The notes: generated from the letters alone by a model not told the origin. 64,000 nt of DNA from Flavobacterium sp. I3-2 (GCF_013389595.1 NZ_CP058306.1:3286001-3350000); one strand, 5' to 3'. Counted from the stretch's first letter, positions 18,301 to 27,853 are shown. A program made the numbers and translations.

Positions 18301-19140
18301 ATGAAAAAAATTAAAACAAAATACGAAATTCTTAGGCAAGAAATCTACATCATCATCTATGGTGCAAATACCTTTTTAGGTCGTTTGTTTGATTTATCGT
18401 TATTAGGTGTCATTTTGTTAAGTGTATTTTTAGTGATGTTTGACTCAATGGAAGGCATTGGTCAAAAATATCACGAGTTTTTTTTTGTTTGTGAATGGAT
18501 TATTACCATTTTTTTTACCATTGAATATATTCTTCGGATTATTTCAAATAAAAAACCTTTAAAATACATTTTTAGTTTCTACGGAATCATAGATTTAATA
18601 GCAACTTTACCGATGTATTTATCATTTTTTATTCCAAGCACATCTTTTTTAGCTGCTTTTAGAGCTTTAAGACTTTTACGTTTATTTGGAATTTTAAATT
18701 TAATGCCAATCATTGGGCAACAATCCCATCTTAAAGAAGCTTTAATTGCAAGTAAAAATAAAATTATTGTCTTTATTTATTTCATTGTTGTCGTTTCTAT
18801 CGTTTTAGGAACCGTGATGTTTATGATTGAAGGTCGTCATAACGGTTTTAAGGACATTCCAACAAGTATTTATTGGTGTATTGTAACTTTAACAACGGTT
18901 GGTTATGGCGATGTTGCACCAACAACTCCTTTAGGACAATTTATTGCTTCGATGATTATGATTATGGGTTACGGAATCATTGCTGTTCCGACGGGAATTG
19001 TTACTGCAGAATATGCAAAAGCAACCTCTCAAAATCCCGAATTAGAAAAGAAAAGAATTTGTAAAAACTGTACAAGTTTTATTTACGATGAAGACGCTAA
19101 TTTTTGTCCGAATTGTGGAACTAAAATAGAAAATGAATAA
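18301..19140 (+). CDS. Voltage-gated K+ channel-like protein with zinc ribbon
   Basis: A 279-residue six-helix ion channel. The S4 voltage-sensor pattern is RALRLLRLFG (R121, R124, R127). The K+ selectivity filter TTVGYGDV is at residues 198-205 between S5 and S6. After S6, a short cytoplasmic tail carries a C4 zinc ribbon: CKNC (254, 257) and CPNC (269, 272). Such a ribbon may serve as a tetramerisation or redox-sensing element; that is inference. It starts 1 base after the exonuclease gene and overlaps miaA by 8 bases, so it belongs to the same operon. Confidence 0.92.
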   Translation: MKKIKTKYEILRQEIYIIIYGANTFLGRLFDLSLLGVILLSVFLVMFDSMEGIGQKYHEFFFVCEWIITIFFTIEYILRIISNKKPLKYIFSFYGIIDLIATLPMYLSFFIPSTSFLAAFRALRLLRLFGILNLMPIIGQQSHLKEALIASKNKIIVFIYFIVVVSIVLGTVMFMIEGRHNGFKDIPTSIYWCIVTLTTVGYGDVAPTTPLGQFIASMIMIMGYGIIAVPTGIVTAEYAKATSQNPELEKKRICKNCTSFIYDEDANFCPNCGTKIENE

Positions 19141-20059
19141 AAATTATTTAATACTTGTTGTTGGACCAACAGCAATCGGAAAGACCGCATTAGCTATAGA
19201 ATTAGCTCAATATTTTAATACAGAAATTACTTCTTGTGACAGCCGTCAGTTTTTTAAAGAGATGGAAATTGGTACAGCTGTTCCAAACTCAAAAGAATTA
19301 GCGGCGGTAAAACATCATTTTATTCAAAACAAATCCATTCACGAAAATTATAATGTTGGCGATTACGAACGCGAAGTTTTACCACATTTAGATACTTTAT
19401 TTGAACAAAACAACATCCAAGTTGTTGTTGGGGGTTCTGGTTTGTATGTTGATGCTATTCTGAAAGGTTTTGATTCTTTTCCGGATGTTGATGAAAATAT
19501 CTGTAAAGAAATCGAACAGAAATATGACGAATTTGGAATTGAATATTTACAAAATCAATTGAAAAAATTTGACCCTGAATATTATCAGAAATTAAACGAA
19601 GAAAATCCGCAAACTTTAATAAATCAACAACGAATGAAACGTTTTGTTGGTGTTTCGATGTCAAGCGGAAAAGCCTATTCTTCTTTCTTAAATAAAAACG
19701 AAGGAAAGAGAAACTTCACTCCTATTTTAATTGGTTTAAAAGCTGATAGAGAAGAAATGTACGAACGCATCAACAAACGCGTTGACCTTATGTTACAAAA
19801 CGGTTTACTTAAAGAAGTTGAAACTTTGTATGAACATAAAAATCTAAATGCTTTACAAACGGTTGGTTATCGTGAAATTTTCTCGTTTTTTGATGGTGAA
19901 ATTGAATTTGACTTTGCGATAGAAGAAATCAAAAAAAATACCCGTAGATTTGCAAAACGACAAATGACTTGGTTTACTAGAAACGAATCAACAAAGTGGT
20001 TTGATTATAAAACCAATGTTTCTGAAATCATTACATACATACAAAATCAATTAAAATAA
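19133..20059 (+). CDS. miaA: tRNA dimethylallyltransferase
   Basis: A 308-residue protein with the P-loop GPTAIGKTALA near the N-terminus, ITSCDSRQFFKEMEIGTA (DSRQ substrate motif), HHFIQ and VVGGSGLYVDAIL, all typical of MiaA. The C-terminal RFAKRQMTWFTRNE is the conserved end. It adds a dimethylallyl group from DMAPP to A37 of tRNAs reading UNN codons, including tRNA-Ser(UGA) such as the one at 56143. Start and stop overlap the neighbouring genes (8 bases upstream, 1 base downstream), showing translational coupling. Confidence 0.97.
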   Translation: MNKNYLILVVGPTAIGKTALAIELAQYFNTEITSCDSRQFFKEMEIGTAVPNSKELAAVKHHFIQNKSIHENYNVGDYEREVLPHLDTLFEQNNIQVVVGGSGLYVDAILKGFDSFPDVDENICKEIEQKYDEFGIEYLQNQLKKFDPEYYQKLNEENPQTLINQQRMKRFVGVSMSSGKAYSSFLNKNEGKRNFTPILIGLKADREEMYERINKRVDLMLQNGLLKEVETLYEHKNLNALQTVGYREIFSFFDGEIEFDFAIEEIKKNTRRFAKRQMTWFTRNESTKWFDYKTNVSEIITYIQNQLK

Positions 20060-20799
20060 TGCCCATATCACCCAAATTTCAATCGATTTACACCAAAAAT
20101 TGGGAAATTTTCATTTCGCAATGTAGCTCAAACTCTCGTTTAAGATATACCGAATTAAGTAATCTTTTTCAATTAACTGCTGCAAAACATTCTGATTTAG
20201 GTGGAATGAGTTATTTTGAAATGCAAGAAAGTAATCAAGCTTGGGTTTTAAGTAGAATGCGATTAGAAGTTGAACATTTACCTTTATGGCATGAAGAAGT
20301 TGAGGTTAAAACTTGGATTGAAAGTTTAGACGGCGTTCGTTCGGTTCGTAATATTCAAATGATTCAAAACGGAAAAGCAATTGCCGGAGCTTCGAGTTTA
20401 TGGGTGGTTTTAAATACAGAAAGAAAACGTCCGGAAGGAATTGCAATTAATCACGACCATTTAACCAAACATCCTGATTTAAAAGCAACTGAAAAAGATT
20501 ACGACCGCGTTGATTTAAAAATCGAAACTAAAAAAATTACAGATTATAAAGTCAAATATTCTGATTTAGACATTGTAAAACATGTTAATAATGTAAAATA
20601 TTTAGAATGGTGTTTGGATTATATTCCTGTAGAAATATTAGAAAACAACGCTATTAAAGTACTAGATTTAAATTATTTAAATGAATTGAATTACGAAGAT
20701 GAAGTTTCGATTGAAATCTCGGAAATTATTGAAAATTCGATTTATTTGTACATCAAAAAAGACGAGAAAATTTATTTTGCTTTAAAAGTAGAAATCTAA
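20059..20799 (+). CDS. Acyl-ACP thioesterase
   Basis: A 246-residue double-hotdog protein of the FatA/FatB-like acyl-ACP thioesterase family (about 250 residues in bacteria). Segments include QAWVLSRMRLEVEHLPLW, VEVKTWIESLDGVRSVRN and the second hotdog DLDIVKHVNNVKYLEWCLDY with the conserved Asn/His region. It releases fatty acids from acyl carrier protein in the cytoplasm. The start overlaps the miaA stop by one base (TAATG), so it shares its mRNA. It is followed by a barrel gene after 18 bases. Confidence 0.9.
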   Translation: MPISPKFQSIYTKNWEIFISQCSSNSRLRYTELSNLFQLTAAKHSDLGGMSYFEMQESNQAWVLSRMRLEVEHLPLWHEEVEVKTWIESLDGVRSVRNIQMIQNGKAIAGASSLWVVLNTERKRPEGIAINHDHLTKHPDLKATEKDYDRVDLKIETKKITDYKVKYSDLDIVKHVNNVKYLEWCLDYIPVEILENNAIKVLDLNYLNELNYEDEVSIEISEIIENSIYLYIKKDEKIYFALKVEI

Positions 20800-20817
20800 T
20801 TTATATAGACAAAAAAA

Positions 20818-21345
20818 ATGAAAAGATTATTTATTTACACTTCTATCTTGTTATTAGGTAGCTCGATTTATGCACAAGAAAATTCTGAAAATATTAAAAA
20901 TGAAATTTATGTTGGTCCTGGTTTTGGATTAGATTACGGAGGAATAGGTGCAAAAATTGAATATAAACCCATTGACCAAGTTAGTTTATTTGGTGGTTTG
21001 GGTTATAATCTAGTAAATTTAGGTTGGAATGTTGGTGCGACTTACAACATCAAAATAAGTAAAAAAGTTACGCTTGGTCCAACAGCGATGTATGGTTATA
21101 ATGCAGCTTTACGAGTTGAAGGGGCACCTCATTTAGACAAAGTTTCAAATGGACCTTCATTCGGTGTAAGCGGGAATGTGAAATTTAACGACAAAGGAAA
21201 ATTGAATTTCGGATTATATTTCCCAATTCGTTCTAAAGAATTTACTGACCATTATGATATGGTTAAAAACAGTCCATATATTGATATGCAAAATTCTTTA
21301 ATTCCAATTACTTTCAGTGTTGGTTATAATTTTAAAATTAAATAA
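20818..21345 (+). CDS. Small outer-membrane beta-barrel protein
   Basis: A 175-residue protein with a signal peptide (MKRLFIYTSILLLGSSIYAQ). The mature part has repeated amphipathic strands with aromatic girdles, such as YVGPGFGLDYGGIGAKIEYK and ITFSVGYNFKIK at the C-terminus. This fits the 8-stranded OmpX/porin-like barrels frequent in this phylum. Function unknown. It is the last gene of the operon and is followed by a perfect-stem terminator at 21361. Confidence 0.72.
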   Translation: MKRLFIYTSILLLGSSIYAQENSENIKNEIYVGPGFGLDYGGIGAKIEYKPIDQVSLFGGLGYNLVNLGWNVGATYNIKISKKVTLGPTAMYGYNAALRVEGAPHLDKVSNGPSFGVSGNVKFNDKGKLNFGLYFPIRSKEFTDHYDMVKNSPYIDMQNSLIPITFSVGYNFKIK

Positions 21346-21360
21346 TTATAAGTTTCATAT

Positions 21361-21395
21361 AAAAAGTCCGATAGTAATTGCTATCGGACTTTTAT
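21361..21395. terminator. Bidirectional terminator
   Basis: AAAAGTCCGATAG pairs with CTATCGGACTTTT within 21361-21393, followed by a T-rich stretch. It ends the long plus operon and the convergent cupin gene. Confidence 0.88.
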
Positions 21396-21396
21396 T

Positions 21397-21759
21397 TTAT
21401 TCATCTTCTTTAAAAATCTTATCAATATCTAAAGGTTCGGCAAAAATGCAATAAGCACGCTGCCACGGATTTTCGTCAATTAATTTCCATTGATGCCCAC
21501 TTCCGGTTAAATCATTGGCAATTAATACATCTCCAGGTTCAATAACGAAAGTCGAATTATCGTGCATTTTAAATTCAAGCTTTCCTTTCAATGTTATCAC
21601 ATATTGTAAAACCGGAGCATTATGCCAATCATAAGTTGAAAAAGCAGGAGTTTCTTTAAATTGAATTGAAATTGTTTTTACTAAAGATTGATTGATAATA
21701 GACCCCGTTTTAAAATGCGAATGCCCGTCAGAACCTGTAAAAAGATAAATTGCTTTCAT
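21397..21759 (-). CDS. Cupin domain protein
   Basis: A 120-residue single cupin. The two halves are recognisable in YDWHNAPVLQYVITLKGKLEF (metal-ligand type H plus a strand pair) and FVIEPGDVLIANDLTGSGHQW, where the PGD turn is typical. No signal peptide is present. Single-domain cupins of this type are often small-molecule-binding or isomerase-like proteins; the function here is unknown. It lies 8 bases after the S41 peptidase stop on the same strand, so it is probably co-transcribed with it. Confidence 0.75.
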   Translation of the reverse strand: MKAIYLFTGSDGHSHFKTGSIINQSLVKTISIQFKETPAFSTYDWHNAPVLQYVITLKGKLEFKMHDNSTFVIEPGDVLIANDLTGSGHQWKLIDENPWQRAYCIFAEPLDIDKIFKEDE

Positions 21760-21767
21760 TATGATTT

Positions 21768-23999
21768 TTAATTATTAATAACTTCGATTGCTTTTAAAAG
21801 AACCTCATCTTTTCCTGATTTAATTCCTTCGATGGTTGGTTGAATAAAAATATCCGGAACGATACCCACTCGTTGCGTTTCTTTTCCGTCAGGATAATAC
21901 ACTCCAATTCCAGAAATCATTGTTCCAAGACCACCAGGTAAATTTATACGAGAAACATTTCCGTCTGCTCCTGCAGTTGTACTTCCAATAATCTTTGCGT
22001 CTTTCACCGCTTTAAAAGCCATTGCAGTATATTCTGAAGAACTTTGAGAATTCTCATTAACTAAAATTACTAATTTTCCTTTATACTTATTTCCGTCACT
22101 TTCAATTAACGGACCATCTCCAAAAGTAAATTCTCCTGGATTATTCATACTTCCGTAAGTGAACTTAACAAATGGTGTGGGTTCAGTTACAAAATAAGAA
22201 CCAAGTTGAAAAGGTACAAATGTATTTGGATAATTTCGAATGTCAATAATGATTCCTTTGGTGTTTATGAAGTCCGACTTTATTAAAGGAATTTCATCGT
22301 CTTTAATATTTGCCAAACTAACATAACCAATATTACCTTCCAAAATTTTATATGATTTTGCATCTTTATCTATTTTATACCCGTGGTACATATTTAAATC
22401 ATCTCTTTTAAATAAAGGTATTGTATGATTTTTTACTTGATTGTTTGATTTGTATTTCAGTTCCAATTCTGAATCTGTCGAACGTAATAAATCAATAGAA
22501 ACATTTCTTAAAAAAGAAGCTTCGTTTGATGTTGGATAGTAAATTCGTAAACTGTCAATTATCGTTGTTACGTATTTTCCGTTTATATGTGTGATGATAT
22601 CTCCAATTTTAAGTTTTGCATTTTCGGCATGTTCTGGATTATAATAATCGGTAACTACATATTTGTTCTCAACGAATTCAGCTCGAAACGGAGCATAATT
22701 TTCACCTCTTAGTTTATAAAGTTCAACACCACCACGCCATAAATTGGCGTGCGTATCTTTTACATCACCAATAATTTGAACGAATGCTAATTCGTAATCT
22801 AATCTGTTTTTGGTATTTAAAAAAGTAGGAATATATTCTTTTAAAACAACATTCCAATCTTTGTCTGTTAAATGTCTATTCGGATTGAAATACTGCATCA
22901 TATTCCAGTAACGATAAAGTGCTAATAATCTGAATCCATCGTCTGGAAAATTCATATCAACATAAATATTTTCATTTAAAAATTCAGGATTATTAACACC
23001 AAGGGCAAACTTCAAATAATAATTCTCATCGACTTTAGCATTTTGATAAATGTATTGAATCGATTTCTTTAATTCAGTAGAAAGATTTGAATTTTCTACC
23101 CAAGCCATTTCAGGTTTTAAAACGGCATCAGTTGCTACAACTTTGCAATTATTACATTCGGGAATATTACCTAAATTATTAATCCAATTAACCAACAAAA
23201 CGTCGCGTTCCTTATTATTTTTCGCGTTTAAATATTGAGGTAAGAAACGGAACAATTCATAATCCCAATTGTAATTTCCTTTTGCAACTTCTGGATGATG
23301 GTATTTTAAGAATCCCCAAACTTTTCCTAACAATTCAAGATTAGTTATAGATTCTTGCGATAAATCAGTAATCGTAATATTTGAACCTTTATCAAACATT
23401 TTATCTTTATCGGCCGGTAGCAATTCTTTTACAAAAACTTCAATCTCATCAGAATCTATTTTTTTATCATCAATTTCGACTTGCAAATTATCAATCCACA
23501 TTTTTCCATCTCCGACAAGCAAAGCACCAATTACTATGTTTTTTGTATTTTTAGGATCAAGTGGCAAAACAATTTCATATTCTTTCCAATCTGTAGTTCC
23601 AACAATTCCGCGGTCGTTCATATTATCAAATCCTATTTCGGGATCGATTCGCAACCAAAGTCCAGCATAACCATTTGTTACATTTTCAGTTTTTATGAAT
23701 CCTTTCAAACGAATAAAATTACCTTTATAATTCTTTGGTAAAGTAAATGCTAATGCTTTAAAACTTTCGCCTACTTTATTAGCAGATGAATTCTGAATTA
23801 AAACTGCGTATTTTCCGTTTTGAAGTATTTTAGAATCGGAGGTTATGTCATAATTACCTTGACCAAACACATCATAACCAACTGGAAAACTGTCTTTTAC
23901 ATTTTCAAAATCAAGATTTAAGATTTCATTCGAAGTGTTTTGGGAAAATCCAAAAAAAGAATACATTGAGAAAAGTGCAATAAGCCACTTGTTTTTCAT
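21768..23999 (-). CDS. Secreted S41 family peptidase
   Basis: A 743-residue protein with a signal peptide (MKNKWLIALFSMYSFFGFSQ). Residues about 25-180 look like a carbohydrate-binding-type beta-sandwich (AGLWLRIDPE, MWIDNLQVEID). A PDZ-like segment (NAKLKIGDIITHINGK) precedes the S41 (tail-specific/C-terminal processing) protease domain, with NENSQSSSEYTAMAFKA near residues 648-664 containing the catalytic serine region and STTAGADG after it. It is probably periplasmic or surface-located, degrading proteins or peptides. The substrate is unknown. It is the first gene of a unit with the cupin. Confidence 0.87.
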   Translation of the reverse strand: MKNKWLIALFSMYSFFGFSQNTSNEILNLDFENVKDSFPVGYDVFGQGNYDITSDSKILQNGKYAVLIQNSSANKVGESFKALAFTLPKNYKGNFIRLKGFIKTENVTNGYAGLWLRIDPEIGFDNMNDRGIVGTTDWKEYEIVLPLDPKNTKNIVIGALLVGDGKMWIDNLQVEIDDKKIDSDEIEVFVKELLPADKDKMFDKGSNITITDLSQESITNLELLGKVWGFLKYHHPEVAKGNYNWDYELFRFLPQYLNAKNNKERDVLLVNWINNLGNIPECNNCKVVATDAVLKPEMAWVENSNLSTELKKSIQYIYQNAKVDENYYLKFALGVNNPEFLNENIYVDMNFPDDGFRLLALYRYWNMMQYFNPNRHLTDKDWNVVLKEYIPTFLNTKNRLDYELAFVQIIGDVKDTHANLWRGGVELYKLRGENYAPFRAEFVENKYVVTDYYNPEHAENAKLKIGDIITHINGKYVTTIIDSLRIYYPTSNEASFLRNVSIDLLRSTDSELELKYKSNNQVKNHTIPLFKRDDLNMYHGYKIDKDAKSYKILEGNIGYVSLANIKDDEIPLIKSDFINTKGIIIDIRNYPNTFVPFQLGSYFVTEPTPFVKFTYGSMNNPGEFTFGDGPLIESDGNKYKGKLVILVNENSQSSSEYTAMAFKAVKDAKIIGSTTAGADGNVSRINLPGGLGTMISGIGVYYPDGKETQRVGIVPDIFIQPTIEGIKSGKDEVLLKAIEVINN

Positions 24000-24173
24000 A
24001 AAATTGTTTTTAGGTTATTAATAATAAAGACAATATAGTAATTTAACATCACTGTAATCTTAATATTATCATAATAAAATAAAACAGCTTTAAATTTATA
24101 AATTGATTTAAAAGATTTAATAATAGTAGATTTTAGATTAATTTTACATGATATTAAATTCATTAATAACTAA

Positions 24174-25253
24174 ATGAAAAAGCAACATCTTTTAGCATTT
24201 TTACTTGCTCCTTTTTTATTGACATCATGCATAAAAGAAGAAGAAGCTGATACCAACGCAGATATTTTAGAAGCCTTTATTCCGCAAGAATATTTAAAAA
24301 CTGATCCGATTATTACCAATAATTCAGTAGAATTCAGAGTAAAATCAAATGTGGATTTAACCAAACAATCTCCTATTTTTATTTTATCAAATAATGCTAC
24401 AATCGATCCTGTAAACGGTACAACCAGAGATTATACAAATGCACAAACTGCTGTGGTTACAGCTCAAGATCCTAAATGGAAAAAAACATATACGATTACT
24501 TTTAATGTAGATGAACTTAGCACAAAATACGCTTTTGATCATGCCGAACTAACAGATAAAGATCGTTATTACCGATTTTATACAACAGGTTCTAACGGAG
24601 ATAAAATTTACGATTGGGCAAGCGGAAATTCTGGTTATGTTACTGTTGCTGGAAATAAAACTCCAGACGAATATCCTACAACTATTGCCGAAGGAAGAAT
24701 GGGTGGATTAGCAGCTAAAATGCAAACTGTTTATACGAGTAGTTTTGCTGCTGCAACAGGTAATCCGATTGCTGCAGGAAATTTATTTTTGGGTAGTTTT
24801 AAAACCAATCTTTTAAACACATTAAAATCGACCAAAATGGGATTACCTTATTCTGGTGAATTACCAAAATCGGTGCGTACGTTTTACAAATATAAAGCAG
24901 GAAATGAAGTCAGAAACGAAGATTTTGACATTGTTCCTGGAGCAAAAGACACATTCGATATTTATGCAATTATTTTTGAATCGAGAGATAAAGATAATTT
25001 TTTATACGGCGATCACGATTTTCAAGACCCAAGAAATGTAGCCATTGCTCGCGTTTCGTCAGCACAACGTATTGAAACTTCAACTTGGAAAGAATTAGAA
25101 TTTCCGTTTGAACTGGTTGCAGGAAAAACTTACGATCCTAACAAAGATTATGTACTTGCTATTGTTATGTCGTCAAGTATTGATGGGGCTCGATTTACAG
25201 GTGCAATCGGAAGCACACTAATTGTAGATGAAATTGAACTAATTTTTAATTAA
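24174..25253 (+). CDS. PCMD-domain lipoprotein
   Basis: A 359-residue lipoprotein; the lipobox LLTSC puts the cysteine at residue 19. The N-terminal part (about 50-115) resembles an Ig-like pre-domain ending in WKKTYTITFNV. The C-terminal part, with GSNGDKIYDWASGNSGY, TPDEYPTT, RMGGLAAKMQT, GNLFLGSF, KMGLPYSGELPKSVRTFYKY and LVAGKTYDPNKDYVLAIVMSSS, matches the putative carbohydrate metabolism domain (PCMD). Such proteins occur at the Bacteroidota surface and are thought to bind glycans. The partner barrel gene starts 3 bases downstream. Confidence 0.85.
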   Translation: MKKQHLLAFLLAPFLLTSCIKEEEADTNADILEAFIPQEYLKTDPIITNNSVEFRVKSNVDLTKQSPIFILSNNATIDPVNGTTRDYTNAQTAVVTAQDPKWKKTYTITFNVDELSTKYAFDHAELTDKDRYYRFYTTGSNGDKIYDWASGNSGYVTVAGNKTPDEYPTTIAEGRMGGLAAKMQTVYTSSFAAATGNPIAAGNLFLGSFKTNLLNTLKSTKMGLPYSGELPKSVRTFYKYKAGNEVRNEDFDIVPGAKDTFDIYAIIFESRDKDNFLYGDHDFQDPRNVAIARVSSAQRIETSTWKELEFPFELVAGKTYDPNKDYVLAIVMSSSIDGARFTGAIGSTLIVDEIELIFN

Positions 25254-25256
25254 ACT

Positions 25257-26051
25257 ATGAAAAATAATCTAAAAGCAATTACGATCTCTTTCTTTTTTTT
25301 CTATAGTTTGATTTCAGTCGCACAAGAAACGGAAAAAAAAGAATCGAAATCTAAATCTTTTTTTAAAGAAAACATCGAATATCAGGCAAAATTACAATTG
25401 ACTTTGGGAGGTGCTTCTCCACTTGGAATTCCAGCTCAAATTCGAAAAATTGAAAGTTTTAAACCAACAAATATATTTGGTATTGAAGCCAATGCAACCA
25501 AATGGATTCATAATGAACATAAATACGGAATTCGTGTTGGATTAAAAATTGAAAGTCGTGCGATGAAAACTCAAGCAGAAGTTAAAAATTATTTCACTCA
25601 AATTGAAGATGATTCCGGCGCAAGAACAACTGGTTATTTTACTGGTCATGTTGTAACAAGAGCAAACAATACGTACTTGACTTTACCTGTTTTGTTTGTT
25701 TGGAATATCTCTGAAAAATGGAATGTTTACGGTGGCTTTTATTTGTCAACGGCTTTAAATAAATCATTTGATGGTTACATATATGATGGGGTTTTTAGAG
25801 AAGGAACACCTATTGGAGAACCTGCAACTTTTGAAGGAGATGCTATTGGTATTTACGATTTTTCAAATGATGTAAGTACATTTCAATTTGGAGAACAAAT
25901 CGGAATTGAATATAAAATCAATTCTCAATTCAGTCTTTCTTTAGATGGAAGTTTTGCTAACACACCAGTTTTTAAAAAAGATTTTGAGGCCATTTCATTT
26001 AAGATGTATAACATATTTGGAAATCTTGGATTTGCTTATAAATTTTTATAG
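25257..26051 (+). CDS. Outer-membrane barrel protein paired with the PCMD lipoprotein
   Basis: A 264-residue protein with a signal peptide (ending near LISVAQ). Strand-rich: KYGIRVGLKIESRAM, TYLTLPVLFVWNISEKWNVY, GEQIGIEYKINSQFSLSLDG and a terminal FGNLGFAYKFL, ending in an aromatic/Leu pair as in porin-family or PorT-like barrels. It follows the PCMD lipoprotein by only 3 bases, so the two probably form one two-protein surface unit. Its ligand is unknown. A hairpin terminator follows at 26055. Confidence 0.75.
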   Translation: MKNNLKAITISFFFFYSLISVAQETEKKESKSKSFFKENIEYQAKLQLTLGGASPLGIPAQIRKIESFKPTNIFGIEANATKWIHNEHKYGIRVGLKIESRAMKTQAEVKNYFTQIEDDSGARTTGYFTGHVVTRANNTYLTLPVLFVWNISEKWNVYGGFYLSTALNKSFDGYIYDGVFREGTPIGEPATFEGDAIGIYDFSNDVSTFQFGEQIGIEYKINSQFSLSLDGSFANTPVFKKDFEAISFKMYNIFGNLGFAYKFL

Positions 26052-26054
26052 AAT

Positions 26055-26085
26055 AAACGATCTGAATATTTCAGGTCGTTTTTTA
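26055..26085 (+). terminator. Terminator after the PCMD unit
   Basis: AAACGATCTGAA (26055-26066) pairs with TTCAGGTCGTTT (26070-26081) with one G-U pair, followed by Ts. Confidence 0.8.
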
Positions 26086-26107
26086 TCTTTATGAAAATAA
26101 ATAAAAA

Positions 26108-27022
26108 ATGAGACAAATTTATCTTTTAATATGTTTTATAACAATTGTACTTTTTTCTGAATGCATTTATAGAAAAGATTTACAAAACGAAATGATTAGT
26201 TTTGATGTTTCTCCAAATGCTGATTCTATAATTTTTTCAATTAAATCCGACGGTATAACTTCTATTTATATTTCTGACATAAACGGAGAGAAAATAAGAT
26301 CTTTAATCAAATCAGAAACTTCAAGTAACTTTTTCCCTAGATTCAACAAATCTGGAGATTCAATAATTTTTATTTCTACTGATTATCCAAAAAATTACAC
26401 TTCGAATTTAAATATATATGACTTAAGAAAACAAAAAGACAGCCTAATTTACGCCTCATCTGCATTCATTATAGAAGGAATATTTGGAAATAAGCCCAAA
26501 CAATATTATTATCTAGAATCAAATGAATACAATAATTATTCACCGATCGCCAAAAAAGCATCTCACGGTTTTGATATATATGAATACAATTCAGAGAATA
26601 AAATCAAGCTATCTGAGTACAATGCTTATAATATGAGAAATATTGAACTATTTAATGATACCTTATTTTTTAATGGAGATTTAAATAACTCGAACGGTAT
26701 TTTTTTATTTGATATCAAAAATAAAGCATCTGAAAGAATAAGTGTTTTAAATGATACTTTGTTAAATTCCACCTGGCTTACAAATCTTAATTTAATTAAC
26801 TCACACACATTAATTTGCATACAAAATTACGAAATATTAAAAATAGATTTAAAACAAAAATTAATTTCAAAAATAAAAAGAAGTATTAGTGGAAGTCATA
26901 TTGCAATACTTAGATATAATTCTAAATTAAATCAAATATATTTTTCAGAAATTAAAAAAAACAAAATTTATGTTATGGATTTAAATGGTAAAATTTTGAG
27001 AACAATTGAAATAGATATTTAA
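26108..27022 (+). CDS. Secreted TolB/PD40-like propeller protein, unknown function
   Basis: 304 residues. A hydrophobic N-terminus ends in LFSEC (Cys19), which may be a non-standard lipobox. The mature part shows repeating SDSIIF-type blades: MISFDVSPNADSIIFSI, FFPRFNKSGDSIIFIST, RNIELFNDTLFFNGD and NQIYFSEIKKNKIYVMDLNG. This is the pattern of PD40/TolB-type beta-propellers with WD40-like turns. I cannot assign a ligand. Codon use is strongly AT-rich with many Asn/Ile/Lys. The gene stands alone, between a terminator and a membrane protein gene. Confidence 0.6.
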   Translation: MRQIYLLICFITIVLFSECIYRKDLQNEMISFDVSPNADSIIFSIKSDGITSIYISDINGEKIRSLIKSETSSNFFPRFNKSGDSIIFISTDYPKNYTSNLNIYDLRKQKDSLIYASSAFIIEGIFGNKPKQYYYLESNEYNNYSPIAKKASHGFDIYEYNSENKIKLSEYNAYNMRNIELFNDTLFFNGDLNNSNGIFLFDIKNKASERISVLNDTLLNSTWLTNLNLINSHTLICIQNYEILKIDLKQKLISKIKRSISGSHIAILRYNSKLNQIYFSEIKKNKIYVMDLNGKILRTIEIDI

Positions 27023-27115
27023 ATAAACATTATTATAAAACCATTTGATTCACGCTATGAAATAAACTATTTTTGCAGCCAATTCAATTGTTCCAAAAAA
27101 CATCAAAAATAAATT

Positions 27116-27853
27116 ATGAATAAAATACAAGAAAAAATCGAAAAAGGTTACGATTTTGAAGGAAACCAAGTTTACGAAGACACATTTAATATCTATAAAA
27201 AAATGGCAATTCCGGCTGGAGCTATTTTACTATTGATTTTGATGTTATTCGGAGGTGTTTATATGGTTTCACTTTTTACAATATTTGAAAGTCCGAAAGA
27301 AATTGAAAGCTTCTTACAATCATTAGCGCTCTTAGATTTAAGCCCGGAAATCACAGCTTATTACATTATAACCAGTGCTACAATTAATGGAATTATGGCT
27401 ATTTTTGGAGCAGGATTTATTAAAATGGCTCGTGATGTTTATCATAACGAGTTACCTAAATTTGGAACCGCATTTTCTTTTTTTACTAAAATTGAAGGTT
27501 TAAAAGTTTTTATATTTACATTAATACTACAAATAATTTTCAGCTCTATTTCTTTAGGATTAGAATATGCTGGGCTTTCGTTGGTTAACTATTTTGTATT
27601 AATTTTAATGCACTTATTAACGTTACTTGTTGTTCCTTTTATTATTTTCGATAAATTATCTATTTTTAAAGCAGTTGGAGCAAGTATTTCATTAGTGAAC
27701 CAAAAACCTTTTAAAATTATGATGTACTTAATTTTACTAGGAGCATTTGCCTTAATGGGAGTTTTTATGTTTGTAATTGGAATCATATTCACATTACCTA
27801 TTTTTTACTGTTTTAATTATAGTATTTACGAAAACATTGTAAATAAAAATTAA
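27116..27853 (+). CDS. Multi-pass membrane protein, unknown function
   Basis: A 245-residue protein with a polar N-terminus (about 28 residues) and six hydrophobic segments, for example AGAILLLILMLFGGVYMVSL, VFIFTLILQIIFSSISLGL and IMMYLILLGAFALMGVFMFV. No transport or catalytic motif is visible. It resembles small uncharacterised membrane proteins common in Flavobacteriia. Its 3' end overlaps the convergent yifB stop by 4 bases. Confidence 0.7.
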   Translation: MNKIQEKIEKGYDFEGNQVYEDTFNIYKKMAIPAGAILLLILMLFGGVYMVSLFTIFESPKEIESFLQSLALLDLSPEITAYYIITSATINGIMAIFGAGFIKMARDVYHNELPKFGTAFSFFTKIEGLKVFIFTLILQIIFSSISLGLEYAGLSLVNYFVLILMHLLTLLVVPFIIFDKLSIFKAVGASISLVNQKPFKIMMYLILLGAFALMGVFMFVIGIIFTLPIFYCFNYSIYENIVNKN

